Positions 16,561 through 23,355 of a stretch of 64,000 nucleotides of DNA are shown piece by piece. Source of the stretch: Streptomyces sp. CB01201. Lineage in GTDB: Bacteria > Actinomycetota > Actinomycetes > Streptomycetales > Streptomycetaceae. Position 1 is the stretch's first letter; each line of letters starts with the position of its first letter. Where the stretch lies: contig NZ_NNBJ01000009.1 in the NCBI RefSeq assembly GCF_002803085.1, positions 281,607 through 345,606 on the forward strand, read 5' to 3'. A program made the position numbers and the translations under genes. Below the pieces are notes generated by a model, which worked only from the letters and a program-made list of their open reading frames with translations, was not told where the DNA came from and ran no database searches.

Positions 16561-18077
16561 GACGGCACCGCCTCGGTGTTCTGCGCGTACAGCTTGAGCA
16601 GGCTCTGGCCGAGCATCGCGGAGCGGTACTCGGCGCTGGCACGGTGGTCCCCCATGGGCGTGCCCTCGGACCGCAGCACCTGGGCAGCGGCCTCGACGGT
16701 CCCCGCCGACCACGGCCGGCCCTCCAGGGCCGCCTCGGTCTCCAGGGCGCGGACGGGGGTGGCGGCCACACCGCCCAGGCCGATACGGGCCTTGCGCACG
16801 ACGCCGTCCGCGATGTCGAGAGCGAAGGCGACCGCGACACTGGAGATGTCGTCGAACCGCCGCTTGGCGATCTTGTGGAAGGCCACGACCGGCGACAGCG
16901 GTCGCGGAAGGCGGACCGCGCGGATCAGTTCACCGGGCCGGCGCACGCTCTGCCGGTATCCGGTGAAGTACTCGGCCAGCGGGACCGAACGCTCGCCGTC
17001 CTCGTCGGCGAGCACCACCGACGCCTCCAGCGCCAGCAGTACGGGCGGGCTGTCACCGATGGGGGACCCGGTGCCGAGATTGCCGCCGATGGTCGCGCTG
17101 TTTCGGATGAGACGGGAGGCGAACTGCGGGAACAGCTCTGCCAGGAGCGGGACTTCGCCGTCCAGACGTCGCTCGATCTCCGTGAGCGTGAGCCCCGCAC
17201 CGATCTCGATGGAGTCGGACCCGACGCGCAGCTCGCGCAGTTCGGAAAGCCGGTCCACTGCGATCACGCAACTCGCCCTGCGCGAACGGATGTTGACCTC
17301 GACGCCCCAGTCGGTGGAGCCGGCCACCACCACGGCATCGGGCCGCTCCCGGAGCACCCGCAGGGTCTCGGCCAGCGTGCCCTTGCGCAGGAACGCACGG
17401 TCACCCTGGAGGTATTCGGTGGCGACCGGCACCGGCGGCGCCTGCTCCCGGCGCCGCGCGAGCGGGTCCTCGTCGTGCGGTACCCCGACGGCGAACGCCG
17501 CGTCCCGGATCGGCCGGTAGCCGGTGCAGCGGCACAGGTTTCCGCTCAGGGCGTGCAGGTCGAAGCCGTTGGGGCCGTGCTCGGCATCCGCTTGGACCGT
17601 GCTGTCGGCGGAGTCGGGGGCGGAATGCGCACAGCGGTCGGGCCGGTAGTACTCGGCGGCCATGCTGCAGACGAACCCCGGTGTGCAGTAACCGCATTGT
17701 GAGCCGCCGCGGACCGCCATCTCCTCCTGCACCGGGTGCAGGGTGGGGGCCCTGCCCGGCCCGCCGTCGGTGGCCAGCCCCTCGGAGGTGACGATCTCCT
17801 GACCGTCGAGCGCCGCGACCGGGACCAGGCAGGCGTTGACCGCGACCCAGTCGGTGGGCCTGTTCACCCCGGGCCGGGCGACCAGCACCGAGCATGCACC
17901 GCACTCGCCTTCGGCGCAGCCTTCCTTGGTGCCGGTGAGTCCGCGCTCGCGCAGGAAGTCGAGGGCCGTGGTGTGGGGCGGAACCGGCGCGATCGGCATG
18001 ACATCACCGTTGACCGTCAACTGCGGTGCCACCAGGGCCGGTTCGTACTTCGGTACGGGTTCGGTCCGATTCGTCAT
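16557..18077 (-). CDS. xdhA: Xanthine dehydrogenase Fe-S/FAD subunit
   Basis: This 506-residue fused small subunit begins with a plant-type 2Fe-2S domain (GCAEGECGACSVL), followed by the helical 2Fe-2S domain (SQCGYCTPGFVCSMA, NLCRCTGYRPI). From about residue 220 there is the FAD-binding domain (VVAGSTDWGVEVN, RNSATIGGNLGTGSPIGDSP) and the CO-dehydrogenase flavoprotein C-terminal domain. It passes electrons from the molybdenum centre to NAD+. ATG at 18077 (MTNRTEP) is preferred over the in-frame TTG at 18086. Neither has a strong ribosome site. A 25-codon ORF and a hairpin precede it. Confidence 0.94.
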   Translation of the reverse strand: MTNRTEPVPKYEPALVAPQLTVNGDVMPIAPVPPHTTALDFLRERGLTGTKEGCAEGECGACSVLVARPGVNRPTDWVAVNACLVPVAALDGQEIVTSEGLATDGGPGRAPTLHPVQEEMAVRGGSQCGYCTPGFVCSMAAEYYRPDRCAHSAPDSADSTVQADAEHGPNGFDLHALSGNLCRCTGYRPIRDAAFAVGVPHDEDPLARRREQAPPVPVATEYLQGDRAFLRKGTLAETLRVLRERPDAVVVAGSTDWGVEVNIRSRRASCVIAVDRLSELRELRVGSDSIEIGAGLTLTEIERRLDGEVPLLAELFPQFASRLIRNSATIGGNLGTGSPIGDSPPVLLALEASVVLADEDGERSVPLAEYFTGYRQSVRRPGELIRAVRLPRPLSPVVAFHKIAKRRFDDISSVAVAFALDIADGVVRKARIGLGGVAATPVRALETEAALEGRPWSAGTVEAAAQVLRSEGTPMGDHRASAEYRSAMLGQSLLKLYAQNTEAVPS

Positions 18078-18194
18078 GTGGGCCAATGTGAGGCAGCTTT
18101 CTGTGTTCGGTCACGCCGGGTCGAAGCAGGCGCGCGAAACGGCACCCGGGAAGGGCGTACCGGAAGACGAGAGGTGAAGGGGGTGAAACCAGAT

Positions 18195-18214
18195 GCGTGT
18201 CCCGCAGGACACGC
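18195..18214 (-). promoter_or_regulatory. Hairpin in the xdh leader
   Basis: GCGTGTCC-CGCA-GGACACGC is a perfect 8-bp stem with a tetraloop. It starts 13 bp after the stop of the short leader ORF and lies 118 bp before xdhA. No T-run follows, so it could be an attenuation or processing element rather than a simple terminator. Confidence 0.45.
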
Positions 18215-18227
18215 CGGAGCGGCGAGC

Positions 18228-18305
18228 TCAGCAGCCGTGGGCGATCCGGCCCGGAGTCCAGGCCGCGTGCTGGGCGAGGCGACCGAGATCGGAGTTGGTG
18301 TGCAT
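18228..18305 (-). CDS. 25-residue leader-like ORF upstream of xdhA
   Basis: ATG at 18305 is preceded by AAGGAGG with 10 bp spacing, a better ribosome site than xdhA itself has. It encodes 25 residues, starting MHTNSDLGRLAQHAAW and ending IAHGC just before TGA. It is co-directional with xdhABC. The strong start, small size and hairpin behind it resemble a leader peptide. The single terminal cysteine recalls streptomycete leader peptides upstream of sulfur and redox genes, but the sequence is not a clear family member. Confidence 0.45.
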   Translation of the reverse strand: MHTNSDLGRLAQHAAWTPGRIAHGC

Positions 18306-18425
18306 CCGCGGGTCGCCTCCTTCCGTGATTCTGGCCGATAGTCACCGCAAGGTAGTTGCTGTGCCCACGCAGGTCAAGAGCCGGGCTTCCGGAAGCGACG
18401 CATGATCCCGTCGGCGCCTCCTGGG

Positions 18426-19799
18426 TCAGGAGTGTCCCGTCCCGGAGGACGAGGGCGGTTGTGCGGGCTCGGACGATGCCGGCGGCTTCTCCGTGGCCGA
18501 CGACGGGGGCCGCGTGGCAGTCGAGGAGGAGGGTGTCCGCGTGCCGGGTGAAGAGGCCGGCTTCGAAGCGGGTGAAGAGGCCGGCTCCGTCGCGGGCGAG
18601 GAAGGGGGCTCCGTCGCGGGCGAGGAGGGAGGCTCCGTGGCGGGCGAGGAGGACGGGGCGGACTGGGACACCGACGCGGGCGGGCACGGTCCCGCCGAGG
18701 ATGTGCCGGTGGCGGACGAATCACACGGCGACGGGCTGTCCGTCGAGGGGGACTTGTCGGTGGACGGCGAGTCGGACGGGGGCGACAGAGGGGCCGTCAC
18801 CGGCGGCTTCGTCCTCGTGTCGCCGGCGCCCGTGTCGCCCTTGTGCCGTTCGAACCAGCCGCCGCTGTCCCGGTCGTACACGACGAACTTGTTCACCGTC
18901 CGCGCGGCGGGCGCCACGACCACGACGTCCGAGGACCGGTACGCGGGCCACGCCTCTCCGGTTCGCTTCGGTGTGCCCTTCTCGGCGACGGGCGGGAGCA
19001 GCGGGTTGCCGCAGGCGCAGCGCACGCGTGGCACGCCCCGGTCGTCGACGAGTACCGCGGTTCCGGCCTGTAGCACGGCCTGGTAGCTGGTGGGGGCGGC
19101 GTCGCGGTAGCCGTGGTTGGTCACGCGGGTGTCGAACCGCAGCTGCACGGGCGTGAGCCCGCGCAAGTAGCCGGGGACGCCGGACGGTTGGATGCCGACC
19201 ACGGAAGCGAACGCCTTGTCCTTGGCCGGGTCCTTCTGGAGAGCGCTGATCTGTTTCTGCACGTCGCAGCTGCTGGCGTTCCGCGTTCCGCCGTAGAGAC
19301 CGGGTGCGGCGCCGTCGGCACCGCGCGTCACATTGGCCGCAGCCGATGCGCTCGGCAGCGCGCTGGGGGAAGGCGCCACGGAGTCGAGGCGGGCCGTCGA
19401 CGGGGTGAAGGGGTCGGGCCCAGCCTTTCCCGCGGGCTGGAGAAACACCTCGCCGCCGGCTTCCGATGAGCCGCCGGGGCGCGTGAGGACGACGGCCAGC
19501 ACCACCGCCGCCACCACGACGGCTGCGATCGCCGCGACGCGGGGCGCGGACTTCCACCACGGGCGGGGCTGCCCGGGGCTCGCACCCGAGCCGCCGTCCG
19601 GCCCCGCGGGCCCGTCGCCGCGCCCGCCACCGCTCGGCGGCCCCGACGGCCGCCCCGCCTCCGGAGGCGGCGCCGAGCCGGCACGGGTCGCGCCCGCCTC
19701 GGTGTCGCCCGGCCCGGAGGGGCTCGGCTGCGGGGGGCCCGAGAGCGGGCCCGAAGGCGGTCCTGAGGGGCGTCCTGATGACGGCGGCTCGACGCTCAC
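18426..19799 (-). CDS. DUF6777 domain membrane protein with Ser/Thr/Pro repeat tail
   Basis: The protein has 457 residues. A Gly/Pro-rich cytoplasmic head (VSVEPPSSGRPSGPPSGPLS) runs to residue ~80. One transmembrane segment follows WWKSAPR (about 87-107). The extracellular domain (RNASSCDVQKQISALQKDP, VPGYLRGLTPVQL, VRCACGNPLLPP) is the DUF6777 region and has three cysteines. The C-terminal ~110 residues are extended, with tandem SSPATEPP units, like a cell-wall-spanning linker. GTG at 19799 is chosen from the conserved SVEPPSSGRP start and a GGGA ribosome site ~10 bp upstream. The function is unknown. It is divergent from the streptophobe gene and close to the kinase/FHA operon, an association I recall from other streptomycetes. 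Confidence 0.82.
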   Translation of the reverse strand: MSVEPPSSGRPSGPPSGPLSGPPQPSPSGPGDTEAGATRAGSAPPPEAGRPSGPPSGGGRGDGPAGPDGGSGASPGQPRPWWKSAPRVAAIAAVVVAAVVLAVVLTRPGGSSEAGGEVFLQPAGKAGPDPFTPSTARLDSVAPSPSALPSASAAANVTRGADGAAPGLYGGTRNASSCDVQKQISALQKDPAKDKAFASVVGIQPSGVPGYLRGLTPVQLRFDTRVTNHGYRDAAPTSYQAVLQAGTAVLVDDRGVPRVRCACGNPLLPPVAEKGTPKRTGEAWPAYRSSDVVVVAPAARTVNKFVVYDRDSGGWFERHKGDTGAGDTRTKPPVTAPLSPPSDSPSTDKSPSTDSPSPCDSSATGTSSAGPCPPASVSQSAPSSSPATEPPSSPATEPPSSPATEPASSPASKPASSPGTRTPSSSTATRPPSSATEKPPASSEPAQPPSSSGTGHS

Positions 19800-19961
19800 G
19801 AACACTCTTCCCTGCGTAGGGGATCTGGCGTGGGACGATCTGCGGCGTACGGTTTCTTCCCTTACACGTTTATTGTGTGCCTCTGCTCCCGAGGGGCCGC
19901 AAGCTGACGCGGTCGGCCCCACCAACGGGCAAGCCGGACCGACGCTGCTTAGCGTGACAAC

Positions 19962-21263
19962 GTGAGCGAGCAGACACCTCCTCGGCGGACAGCGGCCCCG
20001 AGCGCGGACCGGGTCCGACGGGCCCCCCACGGCTGGCCCCAGGCTCTGGTGGCCGTGCTGGCCTCCCTGCTTGCCATGGCCGTGGTCGCCGGGCTCGGCC
20101 TGTGGGCCGCCGGCGCCGCCGACCTGCCCGACGGGGCATTCCCGAGCGTCGTCGCGGCCGTCGTCGTGATGGCGGTCGGCGGTTCGGTGCAGCTCTCCGG
20201 TGACGCCGGGGTGATCGCCGAGTCGAATGCGGGACTCTCGGTGCTCCCGCTCTCCGTCACCCTCACCGGGGCTCTGGCGATCGGCGCCGGATTCCTCCGG
20301 CCGCTGCGGCACCGGGCCGTCGCCGACGCGAAGGAACTCGCCGGCTGGGCAGCCCGGATCGCTGTGCTCTGGCTCCTGCTCCTCACCGGCCTCGGCCTGC
20401 TGGCTCGGCACCACTTCACGATCGCGCTCGGAAACGGCCCAGCGGGCGTCATCGGCGGCCTCACGGACTCCTCGCCCAAGGTCGGGTTCGAGGCCGACGT
20501 GCCGCTGACCCTGGTCTTCGGACTGCTGTGGCTCGCGGGTGTCCTCGCCGTGGTGCTGCTCGTATCGCGCGGGGCGCCGCTCCCCGGGCGCCTGCTGCGC
20601 TTCCAGGAGTCTGTACGCCCCGCGGCCTTCGCGATGGTGGTTCTCCTGCTGTCGTACGTCGCCGTGGGTTTCGTCGTCGGCCTCGTCGTGGTGGTGACGC
20701 GTGGGCATGCCGCCGAGACGCTCGCCGTACTGCTGCTCGGGCTGCCCAACCTCGTCTGGCTCGCCCTGACCCTCGGCCTCGGCGCGTCCTGGGAGGGCCG
20801 GGTGGACGGACCGTTCGGGCTGCCCATGCCGAAGGTCCTCGGCGCCGTGCTGCGCACACCGGACAACACCACGCTCAGCCTGAACACGCTCGCCGACCAC
20901 GACGGCCGGGTGTGGTGGCTGCTTGTCGTCGCGGCGGTCCTGGTGCTCGGTGCCGCGTTCGTGATGGCGGCCCGATCCCCGGAGCGGATGCGGGCCTGGC
21001 AGCACGCCGTGCACATGGCCGTGGCGCTGACTCTCACGGTGCTCGCCGTCTGCCTCCTCGCCGGCGTGTCCGCCCACTACGGCCTCTCCCTCCTCGGCAT
21101 CGGGGACATCGGCGGCGGCCTGTCCGGCCTGGTGGAGCTGCGGCCCCAGCTGTGGCGGGCCCTGGTCCTGGCGGTGGCCTGGGGCCTGGTCTCGGGGTTC
21201 CTCGGCGGACTGTTCGCGCGGCGGATCCACCGGCGGGGCGAAGTGGAGGCGGGCCCCACCTGA
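19962..21263 (+). CDS. Streptophobe-family polytopic membrane protein
   Basis: This 433-residue protein is almost wholly hydrophobic, with about 10-12 membrane segments, for example QALVAVLASLLAMAVVAGLG and WWLLVVAAVLVLGAAFVMAA. It matches the streptophobe family, streptomycete membrane proteins of unknown function. GTG at 19962 starts SEQTPPRR. It diverges from DUF6777 across 162 bp, which includes an AT-rich patch near 19860-19875 that may hold promoters for both. It ends 12 bp from the convergent kinase operon. Confidence 0.8.
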   Translation: MSEQTPPRRTAAPSADRVRRAPHGWPQALVAVLASLLAMAVVAGLGLWAAGAADLPDGAFPSVVAAVVVMAVGGSVQLSGDAGVIAESNAGLSVLPLSVTLTGALAIGAGFLRPLRHRAVADAKELAGWAARIAVLWLLLLTGLGLLARHHFTIALGNGPAGVIGGLTDSSPKVGFEADVPLTLVFGLLWLAGVLAVVLLVSRGAPLPGRLLRFQESVRPAAFAMVVLLLSYVAVGFVVGLVVVVTRGHAAETLAVLLLGLPNLVWLALTLGLGASWEGRVDGPFGLPMPKVLGAVLRTPDNTTLSLNTLADHDGRVWWLLVVAAVLVLGAAFVMAARSPERMRAWQHAVHMAVALTLTVLAVCLLAGVSAHYGLSLLGIGDIGGGLSGLVELRPQLWRALVLAVAWGLVSGFLGGLFARRIHRRGEVEAGPT

Positions 21264-21275
21264 GCCGGGCGCGGA

Positions 21276-22292
21276 TCAGCCGGCCAGGTCCCGGAAGACC
21301 GGCCGGGCCCAGCGGGGCGGCTCGGGAGGCGCGCCGGGATCGGCCGTCGCTCCCAGGACGGCGCGGTCCACCCGCGTCGGAGCGTGGCCCGTCGCGGTGT
21401 CTCCCGCAGCCGCGGCCCGGAGCGCGGCGGTGAATTCGAGGCAGGAGCCGAACCGGTCCTCGGGGCTCTTGGCCAGCGCCTGCGCGAGGACCGCGTCCAG
21501 GGCAGCGGCGACACCGGGCCTCTTCTCCGTCAGGCGGGGCGGCTCGTCGTACTGATGGGCCCACAGGAGGGCGATGTCGTCGTCGCGCTGGAACGGCGGC
21601 CCGCCCGCCATGGTCTCGTACACGACACAGGCGAGGCTGTACACATCACATCGGCCGTCCACCGGGCGGCCCGATATCTGCTCCGGGGCCACATAGTCGA
21701 GGGTCCCGACGAACTGGCCCACGGTCGTGAATCCGGTCAGCGAGAGCGACTTCTTCGTGAGGCCGAAGTCCGTGAGGTAGGCGTGCTCCGGGTGGTCGCT
21801 GTCCGTGCCCTTGGCCACGAGGATGTTGCCGGGCTTGACGTCGCGGTGGACCAGGCCGTGGTCGTGTGCCGCGTCGAGCGCGGACGCGACCTGGGTGGCG
21901 ATGCGCAGGGCGGCCGCGACGGAGAGCGGGCCCGCGTGGTCGAGCAGATACCGCAGATCGCGGCCGGGGACGTATCGCATGGCGATGTAGAGCACCCCCT
22001 CCGTCTCCCCCGCCTCGAAGACCGGCACGATGTGCGGGTGCTCGATCGCGGCGGCCACGCGTGACTCGTGTGTGAAGCGCTGCCGGAAGGTGTCGTTGCG
22101 GGCGAGTTCGGGGGCGAGCAGCTTGAGCGCGACGGTCCGGTCCAGGCGCAGATCGTGGGCGCGGTAGACGACGGCCATGCCGCCCCTGCCGATCTCGGCC
22201 TCCACGCGGTAGCCCGCGATCCGCTTCCCGATCAGCTCGGAGGCCCGCCCTGAGTGCGGGCTCGGGCCGGGCTCCCCCGGTGCGGGAGCCAT
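21276..22292 (-). CDS. Soluble Ser/Thr protein kinase (Hanks type)
   Basis: This 338-residue protein is nearly all kinase domain, with no membrane segment or PASTA repeats. It has the glycine loop IGRGGMAVVYRA, the ATP lysine K57 (VALKLL), catalytic loop VHRDVKPGN (D151), DFG at D175, an activation loop with several threonines (SLTGFTTVGQFVGTLDY) and APEQ. The short tail contains APTRVDRAV, which resembles the T-x-V motifs of the neighbouring repeat protein. Its ATG at 22292 shares one base with the upstream stop (TGATG), so it is tightly coupled to the repeat protein and the FHA transporter. Those two are the likely substrates (inference). Confidence 0.94.
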   Translation of the reverse strand: MAPAPGEPGPSPHSGRASELIGKRIAGYRVEAEIGRGGMAVVYRAHDLRLDRTVALKLLAPELARNDTFRQRFTHESRVAAAIEHPHIVPVFEAGETEGVLYIAMRYVPGRDLRYLLDHAGPLSVAAALRIATQVASALDAAHDHGLVHRDVKPGNILVAKGTDSDHPEHAYLTDFGLTKKSLSLTGFTTVGQFVGTLDYVAPEQISGRPVDGRCDVYSLACVVYETMAGGPPFQRDDDIALLWAHQYDEPPRLTEKRPGVAAALDAVLAQALAKSPEDRFGSCLEFTAALRAAAAGDTATGHAPTRVDRAVLGATADPGAPPEPPRWARPVFRDLAG

Positions 22293-23344
22293 CAGCCGTC
22301 ACCGCGCCGGAGCGGCGGAGTGGGGTCGGGATCGGGATCGGCCGTCTCGGGAGGGAGGAGCGGGGCGGGCCGCCCACCGTGCGAGGCGGGCCGCGCATGA
22401 CTCGGGGCGGGAGCCTGCCCCGGATCGGCCTCGACCACCTGCGTCGGCTCCGGCGCCTCCTCCGACCCGGCCGCCGCCGCCTCGACCACCCGCGTCTCCC
22501 CGGGCCCCGCCCCGCCGCCGGCATTCGCGCCGAGCGCACCCGGACCGCGCCGATCCGGTGCCTCCCCGACCGGAGGACACGCCATCCCCGACCCGGCCGC
22601 CGCCGCCTCGACCACCCGCGTCTCCCCCGGCCCCGCCCCGCCGCCGGCATTCGCGCCGAGCGCACCCGGACCGCGCCGATCCGGTGCCTCCCCGACCGGA
22701 GCACGCGCCATCCCCGACCCGGCCGCCGCCGCCTCGACCACCCGCGTCTCCCCCGGCCCCGCCCCGCCGCCGACACGCACGCCCCCAGCCCCCGCACCCC
22801 CGTCAGCATCACCCTCCACAACCGCGGTCTCCCCGTCGCCACCACCGCGCCCCACGACGCTCGGCCCCTCGCCCGTCGCGTACGTACTGAGCCGCGCCCC
22901 GTCGCAATACACCCACCGCTCGTGTTCGGTGTCGTACAGCCACACCGATTCGCCGTCCACGACCACCCCGACCCGCAGTCCGCGCGTGCGGCGCCGGAAG
23001 GCCTCCCCGTCGGCGCTGCCGCCCGCCAGATCCTCCGCGGCTCGCCGGTAGCCGGCTACGGCGTCCTCGGTCCTGGCCAGGAGCGGGCGTGGGTCGGCCG
23101 TCCGGGTCAGGGGCCCGGACGCGCCCGGCGGGTCCTGCGGCACCGCGACGAGGAGCCGGCCGTCGACCCATGCCGACCATCCGTTGGCGCAGACGATCCG
23201 GCCCCAGTCACCGAGCCGGTCGACGAGTTGCACGGGTAGCAGCGCGTCCAGCGGGGCCGTAGGACGGTTCACGTCCGGTGCCTCCCAGGCGGGCAGCCCG
23301 ACCTGGGGAACGACATGTGTGGGACGGAAGTCCGCAGTGGTCAT
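22292..23344 (-). CDS. Repeat protein with five T-x-V-V-E motifs, between kinase and FHA transporter
   Basis: The protein has 350 residues and no known catalytic motif. Residues 1-150 are globular, with an SH3-like strand pattern (LVDRLGDWGRIVCANGWSAW, GVVVDGESVWLYDTEHERWV). Residues 165-350 are disordered, rich in Gly/Ala/Pro, with two near-identical 42-residue repeats plus a third partial one. The motif T-[A/R/Q]-V-V-E occurs at T173, T200, T242, T284 and T301. Three copies sit in the repeats, but T173 and T301 lie in different contexts. FHA domains bind phosphothreonine followed by selected +1 to +3 residues. With a kinase downstream and two FHA domains upstream in one operon, this looks like a phospho-scaffold (inference). 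Confidence 0.8.
   Translation of the reverse strand: MTTADFRPTHVVPQVGLPAWEAPDVNRPTAPLDALLPVQLVDRLGDWGRIVCANGWSAWVDGRLLVAVPQDPPGASGPLTRTADPRPLLARTEDAVAGYRRAAEDLAGGSADGEAFRRRTRGLRVGVVVDGESVWLYDTEHERWVYCDGARLSTYATGEGPSVVGRGGGDGETAVVEGDADGGAGAGGVRVGGGAGPGETRVVEAAAAGSGMARAPVGEAPDRRGPGALGANAGGGAGPGETRVVEAAAAGSGMACPPVGEAPDRRGPGALGANAGGGAGPGETRVVEAAAAGSEEAPEPTQVVEADPGQAPAPSHARPASHGGRPAPLLPPETADPDPDPTPPLRRGDG
22463..22771 (-). repeat. 126-bp tandem repeat, 2.45 copies
   Basis: Two 126-bp units (22771-22646, 22645-22520) and a 57-bp partial unit (22519-22463) code for 42-residue repeats starting GGGAGPGETRVVEA. The units differ at only a few bases, so the duplication is recent or kept uniform by recombination. 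Confidence 0.85.
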
Positions 23345-23355
23345 CGCAGACGCTC

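Larger units (their letters stand above)
18078..18425. other. xdh operon leader and promoter region
   Basis: This 348-bp stretch between xdhA and the DUF6777 gene (both minus) holds a 25-codon ORF with a strong ribosome site (18228-18305) and an 8-bp-stem hairpin (18195-18214). About 120 bp of untranslated leader follow before xdhA. No larger gene is supported. Confidence 0.6.

Noticed and set aside
13714..17520. A 1268-codon plus-strand open frame antisense to xdhABC
   Set aside because: It is the mirror of strongly supported xdh genes in GC-rich DNA; the translation is Arg/Ser/Pro-rich with no domain.
19800..21230. Extension of the DUF6777 frame to 21230
   Set aside because: The upstream part is antisense to the streptophobe gene; the conserved start is at 19799.
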